Notes: generated by a model from the sequence alone, not told the origin. 16,462 nucleotides of DNA from Prolixibacteraceae bacterium (GCA_016930735.1 JAFGGF010000380.1:1-16462); one strand, 5' to 3'; counted from the stretch's first letter, positions 1-7,523 are shown. Program-made: numbers and translations.

Positions 1-72
1 TATTTATTACTCTTGGCAAAGCAAAATAACAAAGGATCTTGATCTCAAAAAATCTTTTTTTTGTATCTTTTA

Positions 73-92
73 CTGTCTGATTTATCTGACAG
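73..92 (-). repeat. Small inverted repeat downstream of the second transglutaminase-like gene
   Basis: CTGTC (73-77) and GACAG (88-92) form a perfect 5-bp inverted repeat with a 10-nt loop, 15 nt beyond the stop codon of the gene ending at 107. It could mark the 3' end of that minus-strand transcript. No U-run follows it on the minus strand, so it is not a convincing intrinsic terminator. Positions 1-72 hold only A- and T-rich runs and no gene I can support. Confidence 0.25.
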
Positions 93-106
93 AATTAATC
101 AGGACC

Positions 107-1375
107 CTACTGTTTCTTTTTTCCAAATGTCCTTTTTAACCAGTCATTTATACTTTTGGTAATACTTTCAGGTTCATCGTCATTACTACTGCCGCTATTA
201 ATTTGCTGCGTAACTGTTGCCCGTCTGGGAGGATTGAAGGTTTTTGCAATTTCATCTACCTTTTGCCGCAGGAAAATATCGTCTTTTAATTCCATAGGTA
301 AAACTCCCTGGCTGATTAAATTATTAACGTCAAGAATCATATAACGAGGATCTCCTGCCTGTGCAGCCTGTATAAATTCATTCAGTTCCTGCATTCCCAG
401 TTCAATGGCATCCTGTGCTGAAGCGCGGCCACCAATTCCTTCCCCTCCGATTGAAGTTGCCTCAATAGCATAGTATTGCCCGTTTAATTTAAATCCCGGA
501 TATGCATGTCCGGGAATCATATATATTATCGGAGATAAGCCTTCGTTTGCCAGAATACTTGCATATAAAAGTGATAGTTCGATACAGAGGCCGGTATTAC
601 CGGTAACAACTTCCCTCGGAAGCCTGAGGTGTTGCACCGTGGAGTGAATATCGCCAAAACCTGCAGGAACACCTTTGGTGCCACTATAAACCATGTGTGA
701 CCTGAGAGTTGCATTATAAATACCCATTAAAAAACGAACAGCTTCCTCCGGGCTGTTGGAAACCGATGCCATTTCCCCTTTTAATACTTTCTCCTGTATC
801 TGCTGTGTATAATATTTGATAATCGGGTCTTCAGGTGTAATATAACATGCAAGCAGTTCCCTGTTATCCATCATATCCTGATAGCCGCTTATTTCATCTG
901 ATGGTATCGATGTATAAACAAACTCACTCCGTCCTTTCATTTCTAAGGCGAATTTTTCTTCTTTTTCAATTTCCCCTGCATTTATTCTGATTTCTGCAGT
1001 TTCACGCGAACTGGTAGTTTTTTCAACGATGTCATCATCAAAAACAGGGTAGCATGTTATTACTGCCGACTGGCCCGGATTCAGGCGGTTAACCGATTCA
1101 ATTTCACTCCAATCGATATACCTTGGGATTCGGAACGAAATATCAATGTCGTCAACGGGTTTATTGCCATTGTTGGTAATTAACATTTTAAAGAGGTAAT
1201 ATTTGCCGCCCAGTACATTCGGACTGGCATATACTTTATAAGCTACAGGCATTAACACTTTTGAGGTCTGTATATCGAGTTTAAGAGGTTCTTTGGATTC
1301 GGCTTTAAAAAAATGGAGTCCCGAAACAATAAATCCGGCAACCAATAAAATTAAAGGAAGTATATATTTTTTCAT
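107..1375 (-). CDS. Membrane-anchored transglutaminase-like protein (short paralog)
   Basis: The 422-residue protein begins with a hydrophobic segment (about residues 4-22) that should act as a signal anchor and place the rest outside the cytoplasmic membrane. Residues about 40-150 look like a beta-sandwich module (LFKMLITNNGNKPVDDIDIS). Residues about 210-345 resemble the transglutaminase-like cysteine protease core: Cys264 in GNTGLCIELS, His290 in IPGHAYPGF and Glu305 in YYAIEAT form a plausible Cys-His-acid triad. A low-complexity linker and a basic tail (WLKRTFGKKKQ) close the protein. It is the last gene of a three-gene unit, 40 nt after the 210-residue gene, and is collinear without gaps for 380 residues with the first gene of the unit (2059-3666), which carries an extra C-terminal domain missing here. 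The family fold is established for peptidases, transglutaminases and some non-catalytic proteins; the substrate here is unknown. The family call is fairly sure, the activity is inferred. Confidence 0.8.
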   Translation of the reverse strand: MKKYILPLILLVAGFIVSGLHFFKAESKEPLKLDIQTSKVLMPVAYKVYASPNVLGGKYYLFKMLITNNGNKPVDDIDISFRIPRYIDWSEIESVNRLNPGQSAVITCYPVFDDDIVEKTTSSRETAEIRINAGEIEKEEKFALEMKGRSEFVYTSIPSDEISGYQDMMDNRELLACYITPEDPIIKYYTQQIQEKVLKGEMASVSNSPEEAVRFLMGIYNATLRSHMVYSGTKGVPAGFGDIHSTVQHLRLPREVVTGNTGLCIELSLLYASILANEGLSPIIYMIPGHAYPGFKLNGQYYAIEATSIGGEGIGGRASAQDAIELGMQELNEFIQAAQAGDPRYMILDVNNLISQGVLPMELKDDIFLRQKVDEIAKTFNPPRRATVTQQINSGSSNDDEPESITKSINDWLKRTFGKKKQ

Positions 1376-1415
1376 ATTAAGTCTTTTTAGGAAATAATCG
1401 ATGCTTTAACGGATT

Positions 1416-2048
1416 TTATTTTGTTTTGGCAACAGGCATCAGTTTTAAAACAAACAGAACTGCCGAGGAAATAATTAAGCAAATGCCAATAACAAGAAAA
1501 ATCGGGAATCCGGAACTGGGTATTTTACAGTCATAAGTGAATACGGCATTCCCGAATGCATCGGTTTCTTCTTTGATATTTTTAGCCCCTTTCGGGAAAA
1601 AGATTTTAGTTGATTGCTGGAGTAATGATCCATCCTGCGCATAATTCGATGTAATCATGTAAATATCTTCCGACAGAGGGGTGACATCCGGGTCTTTATA
1701 ATCCATTTCTATCAACCACTTGTCTTTGTCTTTTAGTTTTGCTACTCCGAAGGCTTTAAATTTCAATGTGTAACTGCGTTCCATGGGTTGTTCTTCGTAT
1801 TGAAAGTCCTGAAGGAAATAAGATGGCAGTGAACGTTCGATTTCACGTTTTAAAATGGATAGGTTGCTACCTACCCAGTTTTTGAAATTCCCCCATTGAG
1901 CTGCGTTGAGTTGCATACTGACTTCAAGGTCGCTGTTGCCCCATGCGTCAATTTTAAATACCAGATTTTGTTTAAGCGGCTCAATTTGCTGCCCAAGACA
2001 GGTTGTACCAACGATTAAAATAAAACATACAAATAAAAATTTTCTCAT
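1416..2048 (-). CDS. Exported protein of unknown function with C-terminal membrane anchor
   Basis: I do not recognise this 210-residue protein. It has an N-terminal signal peptide (hydrophobic residues about 4-16, likely cut near GTTCLGQQ), a soluble region of about 155 residues facing the periplasm, and a C-terminal transmembrane segment (about 181-203) followed by a short basic tail (KLMPVAKTK), i.e. a type I membrane topology. The Cys at residue 17 lies in TTCLG, which is not a good lipobox. The soluble part is rich in aromatic and charged residues and has one further Cys (174). It sits between two transglutaminase-like paralogs, 10 nt after the upstream one and 40 nt before the downstream one, so co-transcription is likely and a physical or functional partnership is a reasonable inference. 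No catalytic motif is visible. Confidence 0.65.
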   Translation of the reverse strand: MRKFLFVCFILIVGTTCLGQQIEPLKQNLVFKIDAWGNSDLEVSMQLNAAQWGNFKNWVGSNLSILKREIERSLPSYFLQDFQYEEQPMERSYTLKFKAFGVAKLKDKDKWLIEMDYKDPDVTPLSEDIYMITSNYAQDGSLLQQSTKIFFPKGAKNIKEETDAFGNAVFTYDCKIPSSGFPIFLVIGICLIISSAVLFVLKLMPVAKTK

Positions 2049-2058
2049 AGCGGGTCGA

Positions 2059-3666
2059 TTAATTTAAAGTTGAAAGGATGTTATTAAAAGTTGTTTGATA
2101 TTGTTGAAAATATTGGGTTGCAGCACCGGTTGAAATACCTGATACACGATTGTTTCCGGCGCGTAATAAGGCAGTCCATCTTACGGTACCGTTCATACTG
2201 GTTGTTGTGCCTTCATACTGGCTGAAACCATTGGATTTTTGCCCGGAATACTGGTATTGTAAAACAGCCCCAAAATTGTTGAACAACTGTGCAAGATACC
2301 TGAGAGCTGAATCAACATCATTGAAGCCATCCAGTCTATACACCTCGATTGATGCTATACCTTCGGGTGAGTTAATCTGGCTGACAAGGAATGGCAGTTG
2401 CGGATTAGGCATATTAAAACGTTGCCATCCCATTGGAAAATTAAAGGAAACATCACCTGAATACCAAAGCATTTCAGGATTTGTATTGTAAGTCTCCTTC
2501 CTTTGGCTGGTGACTGTACCACGATTAAAAGTTTTTGCTATTTCATCTATTTTTTGCCGCAGGAAACTGTCATCTTTTAATTCCATAGGTAGAACTCCCT
2601 GACTGATCAGTTCATTTACGTTAAGTATCATATATCTTGGATCTCCGGCTTGTGCAGCACTAATAAATTCATTCAATTCTTTCATTCCCGATTCAACAGC
2701 TTCCTGTGCCGATGAACGTCCGCCAATTCCCTCGCCTCCAATTGCTGTGGCTTCAATGGCATAATACTGCCCGTTTAGAAGGAATCCAGGGTAAGCATGG
2801 CCGGGTATCAGATAAATAATAGGAGACAATCCTTCGTTTGCCAATACACTGGCATAAAGCAACGATAATTCGATACAAAGCCCTGTATTACCTGTAACAA
2901 CCTCTCTCGGAAGCCTTAGGTTCTGTACGGTTGACTGGACATCGCCAAAGCCTGCCGGTACTCCTTTTGTTCCACTGTAAACCATGTGAGACCTGTTGGT
3001 AGCTTCATAAATTCCAATAAGAAAACGAATGGCATCATCGGGATTATTACTGACAGATGCCTGGTCCCCTTTCAGGAGCTTTTCCTGTATTTGTTGAGTG
3101 TAATATTTAATGATAGGATCCTCAGGGGTGATAAAACATGCCAGTAATTCACGGTTGTCCATCATGTCGGGATAGCTGCTGATCTCCTGTGATGGAATGG
3201 AAGTATAAACAAATTCACTCCGGCCTTTCATATCAAAGGCAAACTTTTCTTCTATTTCAATTCCTTCCGAGATAATTCTGATCTCAGCTGTTTCCCGCGA
3301 ACTCGTTGTCTTTTCAACAATATCATCGTCAAATACAGGGTAGCAGGAAACAACTGCTGATTGTCCCGGATTAAGTCGTTTTACCGATTCTATTTCATTC
3401 CAATCGATATACCTTGGTATTCGATATGAAATATCAATGTCATCGATTGGTTTATTTCCCTGATTGGTAACCATCATTTTAAACAGGTAATATTTCCCGT
3501 CAAGCACATTTGGATTTGCATACACTTTATATGCCGCAGGCATTAATACTTTGGTTGCTTCAATATCCAGTTTCAGTGGATTTTCGACGTTCCCTTTGAA
3601 AAAATGAAGCCCGGTCATTACAATACCTGCAACTAACAAAAGGAGAGGGAGGATAAGCCTTTTCAT
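2059..3666 (-). CDS. Membrane-anchored transglutaminase-like protein with C-terminal PsbP/Mog1-like domain
   Basis: The 535-residue protein starts with a signal anchor (about residues 4-21), then a beta-rich module (about 40-150), then a transglutaminase-like core with Cys264 (GNTGLCIELS), His290 (IPGHAYPGF) and Glu305 (YYAIEAT), at the same positions as in the paralog ending at 107. By hand alignment the two agree at about 315 of the first 380 residues, with no gap; residues 251-310 are almost invariant. After a short linker (about 381-397), residues 398-535 form an extra domain (YSGDVSFNFPMGWQ ... FNNILSTLN) that resembles the PsbP/Mog1/DUF1795-type alpha-beta fold by pattern only. It is the first gene of the three-gene unit, and the next gene starts 10 nt after its stop. 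No clean promoter was found upstream. Probably acts on a protein or peptide at the outer face of the inner membrane; substrate unknown. Confidence 0.8.
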   Translation of the reverse strand: MKRLILPLLLLVAGIVMTGLHFFKGNVENPLKLDIEATKVLMPAAYKVYANPNVLDGKYYLFKMMVTNQGNKPIDDIDISYRIPRYIDWNEIESVKRLNPGQSAVVSCYPVFDDDIVEKTTSSRETAEIRIISEGIEIEEKFAFDMKGRSEFVYTSIPSQEISSYPDMMDNRELLACFITPEDPIIKYYTQQIQEKLLKGDQASVSNNPDDAIRFLIGIYEATNRSHMVYSGTKGVPAGFGDVQSTVQNLRLPREVVTGNTGLCIELSLLYASVLANEGLSPIIYLIPGHAYPGFLLNGQYYAIEATAIGGEGIGGRSSAQEAVESGMKELNEFISAAQAGDPRYMILNVNELISQGVLPMELKDDSFLRQKIDEIAKTFNRGTVTSQRKETYNTNPEMLWYSGDVSFNFPMGWQRFNMPNPQLPFLVSQINSPEGIASIEVYRLDGFNDVDSALRYLAQLFNNFGAVLQYQYSGQKSNGFSQYEGTTTSMNGTVRWTALLRAGNNRVSGISTGAATQYFQQYQTTFNNILSTLN

Positions 3667-3868
3667 ATGAAACTAAAAATATATACAGTGGCTAATTTAC
3701 AAAATTCATATCAATAAATTCAACTAATGTTCAGTTTAAATAGTGATGTTTATTAGAGTATTTTGATGATGAAAAAAATAATGCCAGGCACACTTTGTAA
3801 TATATGCGCTTAAATTTTAAGCAAATTATGGCAGGTTAAATCTGCAGTTGTCTGAAAACATATATTTC

Positions 3869-3890
3869 TAATATCATTTGAGCGATATTA
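3869..3890. repeat. AT-rich perfect inverted repeat
   Basis: TAATATC (3869-3875) and GATATTA (3884-3890) form a perfect 7-bp inverted repeat with an 8-nt loop (ATTTGAGC). The stem is weak because of its AT content. It lies between a terminator-like hairpin and the transglutaminase-like unit, so it could be a protein-binding site or part of a transcript end; the sequence does not decide. Confidence 0.3.
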
Positions 3891-3897
3891 TTAGTTA

Positions 3898-3944
3898 TAA
3901 AAAAACAAAACAAGATGTTAGCCGGGAATCTTTAATAACTAACA
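3898..3944 (-). terminator. Terminator-like hairpin and U-tract after the 251-residue gene
   Basis: Read on the minus strand, TGTTAG (3944-3939) pairs with CTAACA (3921-3916) around a 17-nt loop, followed directly by a T-rich stretch (TCTTGTTTTGTTTTTTT). This is the order expected for an intrinsic terminator, 39 nt after the stop of the gene ending at 3983. The 6-bp stem is short. TAACA at 3940-3944 could instead pair with TGTTA at 3956-3960, giving two mutually exclusive stems. Confidence 0.35.
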
Positions 3945-3982
3945 GTAAAATAAGTTGTTAAACTAATTCTGAATTAAAGTTT

Positions 3983-4738
3983 TTATAGTGAATTATAATA
4001 ATTCAAAAGCTCTTTCAAATCCTCCGGGTCGTTGTATTTCAGATTTTTTTCTTTTATGTGATTTTTTATTTCATCCTGATAATCGGGAAAAGTACTAATG
4101 AGGTCTTTTTTGTTTCTGAATCCAGTAGCCACTTTATCTTCCTTGTTTTTGATAAAATACACGTCAGGCAATTCCTTAAATTCGGGTGGGCTGGGATGGT
4201 CTTCCATGGCTTTTTGAGGTTCTGCATCCTTGAACTTTTTGGAATGCCGGCAATACAGTTTTATTTCACCATCGCTGATTAATTCAAGATACCCCTTTTC
4301 AGTTTCATTTCCTATTTTATAAGACAGGTAATCAAAATTTTTATTATCAATTTTAACCGAATTAATCTTATCATTTGAAATTTCATACCGGACATCTTTT
4401 AAATTTACTTCAATTAAATTGTTGTAAACATTATATCTCAATAAAACATCTTTAAAATTATTTCCACCTGATGTAAAAACTTCACCTTTTTTAAATTCAT
4501 TTTCGAGGTATGGTGTCCCGATAATACTGTTAAAAAAAGCTTTGTCCATTTCTTCAGGCGATAGCCTGTTTATCTTGTCCAGCTCATGGATTAAATTATA
4601 TACTACACTACGGTTGATATAACCAGACCCTGAAATTGGTGACCCGAATTTTGAAAGATCAACAGGAGATGGATTACCCTGTGAAAATAAATTCACCACT
4701 ATTAAGCAAAATGCAATAATTAATGCTGTTCTTTTCAT
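3983..4738 (-). CDS. Exported protein of unknown function
   Basis: The 251-residue protein has a clear signal peptide (MKRTALIIAFCLIVVNLFSQG, probable cut after Ser19 or Gln20). The mature part contains GTPYLENEFKKGEVFTSG and LLRYNVYNNLIEVNLKD, a pattern I associate from memory with a common but uncharacterised family of periplasmic or secreted Bacteroidetes proteins. The C-terminal third is very lysine-rich and charged. There is no lipobox, transmembrane segment or T9SS sorting tail, so it is probably periplasmic. It follows the TonB receptor on the same strand after 145 nt and is followed by a terminator-like hairpin; it may be transcribed alone or as the tail of the receptor transcript. 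No function can be assigned. Confidence 0.65.
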   Translation of the reverse strand: MKRTALIIAFCLIVVNLFSQGNPSPVDLSKFGSPISGSGYINRSVVYNLIHELDKINRLSPEEMDKAFFNSIIGTPYLENEFKKGEVFTSGGNNFKDVLLRYNVYNNLIEVNLKDVRYEISNDKINSVKIDNKNFDYLSYKIGNETEKGYLELISDGEIKLYCRHSKKFKDAEPQKAMEDHPSPPEFKELPDVYFIKNKEDKVATGFRNKKDLISTFPDYQDEIKNHIKEKNLKYNDPEDLKELLNYYNSL

Positions 4739-4883
4739 AATAATAAAATTTAGGGCAATTTTTCACAGAGATAGTGAGAGGCAAGATACAATAAAAATGC
4801 CAATTAACTAAATTTTTATTCCGAAACCGGCAAATCAATAAAACACGTAGATAAACTTATTTATTAATTCATCCCGACTGCCT

Positions 4884-6965
4884 TTATATTGAAATATTTA
4901 TTCCGGCAAAAACGGTGATTCCGGGCATTGGATATCCGTATTGTACCTGGTATTCAACATCCAGTAAGTTTTCCCCTGAAAGGAACAATGAAATATTTTT
5001 ATTCAACCTGAAATTAATTTTTGCATTAGCCAGAGTATAATCCTGAATGGCAACCGGGTCCACACTGGTGAGTAGCCCGCCAATCCTGTTGATGTGGGCA
5101 CTGAAATCAAATTTTCCGGTTGTATAATTTCCTCCGATAAATAACTGGTGTTTTGGTGCTGAAACCTTAGGTGTGTCCATATCAAGGTAGCTGTAACTGG
5201 CAGAAAGATTAAACTTGCTATTGATCATGTAATTAAGTTCCAGTTCAATTCCTTTATGTGAAAAACTGCCGCTGTTTTGGTTTTTTACCGGTGGCGGTGG
5301 GGTAGTATTGGGAACCACCATTATCAGGTTCTCGCCTTCTGCAAGAAATGCTGTTAGTTCAGCTTCTCCTTTTCCATCATTGAAATGTTCAATTAAAGAA
5401 GCCTCGTAATTCCACATGGTTTCAGGTTTTAATCCGGCGTTGGCAACCGGGAAAAGATAAAGCTCTCTTACAGTCGGGCTTCTGAATCCTTTTGAAACAG
5501 AAGCTTTCAGTTTTGTATTTACTGAAGCATCAAAAGCGGCTCCAAACTGCAGAACCCATTCTTCCCCGAAAAGGGAATTATTTTCAAGCCTTACTCCTGA
5601 ATTTAACGTCAATCGGTTAAAAAAGCGGTGCTGAGCTATCAGGTAAACTCCGGTTTCGTTAACATCAACCCAGTTTCCACTTAAAGTTCCAAGACTGGCT
5701 GCATCGCCTTTTCCTCCGTATTTTTTTATTTCAAGCCCAAAACTGATCAGGTTATTTTCAAAAAGTTTAAGACCCTGGTAAAAACTGAGTCCAATATTTT
5801 CATCGATCGATTTCCATCCATCATACAAATTGTGATTTCCATAAGTGTAATAAGCTTTCAATCCACCTTCCATTTTTTTAAATTTGTTTGAAAGTGTGAA
5901 ATAGCTGTTTGTACGGATAATGTCAACCCAATGGCTTTTATTGTTATATTCTTCAGGATTTTCATAATAGATCGAGCCCGGGTCGTATGCTTCGAAAATG
6001 CTGTGATTTACATCGGCAGAAAGGGTAAAATGGTGGTTAATTTCATAATTGATTTTCAGATACCCATTATTGATATTAAAATCTGAATTGGGTCGGTGCC
6101 CGTCTGTCTGGTCGTGGTTATACGATGCTGTTATACTAAAACTGTCGGTTTTGTAACCGGCAGATGCTGAATATTTTTGCGTGTTAAATGAACCATACAT
6201 TAGCCTTCCTTTCAGACTGAAACCCTGTTCTTTTTGTTTTCGGGTGATCAGGTTTATAACTCCTCCCATTGCATTGGTTCCGTAAAGTACACTTGCCGGT
6301 CCTTTCAGAACTTCCACTTTATCAATATCGGAAGAAACATATGTGTCAGGAATTGGATGTCCGAAAATTCCCATAAACTGAGGCTGCCCATCAATCAATA
6401 ATAATACGGGGAATGAACTTTTACCTCCTCCAACTCCGCGAATGCTTATTTTTCCTGCTGAACCAGGCGAAACACCAAAACCCGCAACACCACGTTCGGT
6501 AACAAATAATCCGGGAACTTTCGAACTGATAACGGGAAGTATATTTGATTCAGAACTTTGTTCAATTTCATGCTGGTTTATAACCGTTACGTTCAGGGGA
6601 GCATTATCGCGGTCTATTCCCAGTTTATTGGCAGTTACAACTACCTGTTCCTGAAAATAAGTTTCCGGGATTAAAATAAAATTTATTTCCAACGATTTCC
6701 CTTCCTCTATCTTAACATGTTTTTCACTTGTCTGGTACCCAACAAATCTTACTTCAATAATATAATTGCCAGGTTTAATATCCGATAAACTATAAAAACC
6801 TTTTTCATCAGTAACAGTTCCTTTCCTGATTTTTTGTATAATAATTGTTGCATTTACCAAAGGTTCTCCGGAATCTTTTTCAGTGACTTTCCCATTAATT
6901 TCCTGGGCTTTCAGAACTGTTGCTGAAAGAGCTGTAATCAATCCAATCATTAAAAATCTTCGCAT
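4884..6965 (-). CDS. TonB-dependent outer-membrane receptor, probably under NikR-type control
   Basis: This is an outer-membrane active transporter powered by the TonB complex. From the ATG at 6965 it has 693 residues: signal peptide (MRRFLMIGLITALSATVLKA, 1-20), a carboxypeptidase-regulatory-like domain (about 21-105: INGKVTEKDSGEPLVNATI), a TonB-box-like VVVTANK (108-114), the plug (about 120-242, with VEVLKGPASVLYGTNAMGGV) and a 22-strand-type barrel to the C-terminus (GITVFAGINISI). An ATG 45 nt upstream (7010) is in frame, but it would put basic residues and two operator-like repeats (TAACACGA on this strand) in the coding region and bury the signal peptide, so I chose 6965. No SusD-like partner follows, which argues against polysaccharide uptake. 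The NikR-family gene upstream and the shared repeats suggest a metal ion, metal chelate or cobalamin-like substrate; that is inference. Confidence 0.9.
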   Translation of the reverse strand: MRRFLMIGLITALSATVLKAQEINGKVTEKDSGEPLVNATIIIQKIRKGTVTDEKGFYSLSDIKPGNYIIEVRFVGYQTSEKHVKIEEGKSLEINFILIPETYFQEQVVVTANKLGIDRDNAPLNVTVINQHEIEQSSESNILPVISSKVPGLFVTERGVAGFGVSPGSAGKISIRGVGGGKSSFPVLLLIDGQPQFMGIFGHPIPDTYVSSDIDKVEVLKGPASVLYGTNAMGGVINLITRKQKEQGFSLKGRLMYGSFNTQKYSASAGYKTDSFSITASYNHDQTDGHRPNSDFNINNGYLKINYEINHHFTLSADVNHSIFEAYDPGSIYYENPEEYNNKSHWVDIIRTNSYFTLSNKFKKMEGGLKAYYTYGNHNLYDGWKSIDENIGLSFYQGLKLFENNLISFGLEIKKYGGKGDAASLGTLSGNWVDVNETGVYLIAQHRFFNRLTLNSGVRLENNSLFGEEWVLQFGAAFDASVNTKLKASVSKGFRSPTVRELYLFPVANAGLKPETMWNYEASLIEHFNDGKGEAELTAFLAEGENLIMVVPNTTPPPPVKNQNSGSFSHKGIELELNYMINSKFNLSASYSYLDMDTPKVSAPKHQLFIGGNYTTGKFDFSAHINRIGGLLTSVDPVAIQDYTLANAKINFRLNKNISLFLSGENLLDVEYQVQYGYPMPGITVFAGINISI

Positions 6966-6979
6966 ATTATTTGTAAATC

Positions 6980-7007
6980 GTGTTATCAAATTATAAATTC
7001 GTGTTAC
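6980..7007. promoter_or_regulatory. Candidate NikR-type operator of the TonB receptor (tandem heptamers)
   Basis: GTGTTAT (6980-6986) and GTGTTAC (7001-7007) on the + strand are direct repeats separated by 14 nt, i.e. a 21-bp period or two helical turns. The match extends 5' to TCGTGTTA in both copies. They lie 15-42 nt upstream of the chosen receptor start. The same arrangement occurs at the regulator gene (7424-7451). Heptamers of the GTGTTAC type are, from memory, known as NikR half-sites in other bacteria, there usually inverted. Binding is inferred. Confidence 0.5.
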
Positions 7008-7023
7008 CATTTGTATAAAAAAA

Positions 7024-7422
7024 TTATGCCTTACTCATAACCAGTTTCCCATGCTGAATACCTTTAATACTGATTAATTTTTCCGAAATCTTGGTTAACA
7101 ACCGCGATGGTCCTTTAACTGCGATAATTTCAAGGCAATTGATTTCGTTCAGGAGAAAACACTGGGTAGATAAAATTTCATTTTTATACTGATGATAAAT
7201 CTCTGTAATTTTTGCCTGAATTTCTTTTTTCTGATAGGCATAAACCAATGTAACTGCTCCGGCAACAATGTTATCGCATTTCCATTTTTCTTCTGCCAGA
7301 TATTTTTCAATCAAATGTCGGATTGCCTGCGAACGGTTTGCAAACTGGTTGTCTTTTACATAGTCATCCAATGCATTTAATAATTCTTCTTCCAGCGAAA
7401 CACCAAAACGTGATACCGACAT
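7024..7422 (-). CDS. nikR: NikR-family ribbon-helix-helix metalloregulator with altered nickel ligands
   Basis: The 132-residue protein has the NikR layout: an N-terminal ribbon-helix-helix DNA-binding domain (about 1-45; SRFGVSLEEELLNALDDYV, then NRSQAIRHLIEKYL) and a C-terminal ACT-like metal-sensing domain (about 52-130, with CLEIIAVKG and GIQHGKL). An ungapped hand alignment with E. coli NikR from memory places His77 at the His76 ligand and Cys96 at the Cys95 ligand, but the His87 and His89 ligands are Cys88 and Leu90. The square-planar His2/Cys/His nickel site is therefore not intact, and the protein may sense nickel differently, sense another metal, or have lost sensing. It lies 58 nt upstream of the TonB receptor on the same strand and both genes carry paired GTGYTAY repeats, so it is probably autoregulated and controls the receptor. 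Family assignment is firm; the inducer is uncertain. Confidence 0.85.
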   Translation of the reverse strand: MSVSRFGVSLEEELLNALDDYVKDNQFANRSQAIRHLIEKYLAEEKWKCDNIVAGAVTLVYAYQKKEIQAKITEIYHQYKNEILSTQCFLLNEINCLEIIAVKGPSRLLTKISEKLISIKGIQHGKLVMSKA

Positions 7423-7423
7423 C

Positions 7424-7451
7424 GTGTTACTTATTATTTATAAGGTGCTAC
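7424..7451. promoter_or_regulatory. Candidate operator at the NikR-family gene (tandem heptamers)
   Basis: GTGTTAC (7424-7430) and GTGCTAC (7445-7451) on the + strand are separated by 14 nt, the same 21-bp period as at the receptor gene. The first copy begins one base upstream of the nikR start codon, so occupancy should block initiation. The second copy can also be read as a degenerate inverted half-site (GTGCTACGA against GTAACACGA, 6 of 9). A further related heptamer, GTGATAC (7410-7416), lies inside the first codons. Autoregulation is inferred. Confidence 0.45.
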
Positions 7452-7523
7452 GAATATAAATATATTCTGGTTTCTACCACATTTAACCGAGCTTTTTTCT
7501 ATTGACTGAAAATAAATAACTTT

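Larger units (their letters stand above)
3667..3982. other. 316-bp gene-free spacer
   Basis: No reading frame, tRNA or rRNA is visible. It should contain the 3' end of the transcript of the gene ending at 3983 and the 5' region of the transglutaminase-like unit starting at 3666. Visible structures are a terminator-like hairpin (3916-3944) and an AT-rich inverted repeat (3869-3890), listed separately. I found no TTTG/TAnnTTTG promoter pair; the nearest -7-like sequence (GAATTTTG on the minus strand, 3710-3717) lacks a -33 partner. Confidence 0.5.

Noticed and set aside
3710..3740. Promoter for the transglutaminase-like unit
   Set aside because: GAATTTTG on the minus strand differs from TAnnTTTG at a conserved base and only TTTA stands at the -33 position; both boxes are imperfect, so it is too weak to report.
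3667..3982. A tRNA or small RNA gene in the 316-bp spacer
   Set aside because: No cloverleaf, TTCGA-like arm or CCA end could be found on either strand; only weak AT-rich hairpins are present.
4884..6965. SusC-type glycan receptor of a polysaccharide utilisation locus
   Set aside because: No SusD homolog, glycoside hydrolase or hybrid sensor is nearby; the length (693 residues) is shorter than a typical SusC, and the neighbour is a metalloregulator.
6966..7010. TonB receptor starting 15 codons earlier, at 7010
   Set aside because: The stretch contains the two operator-like repeats as codons (VTRI and ITRF) and would move the signal peptide inward.
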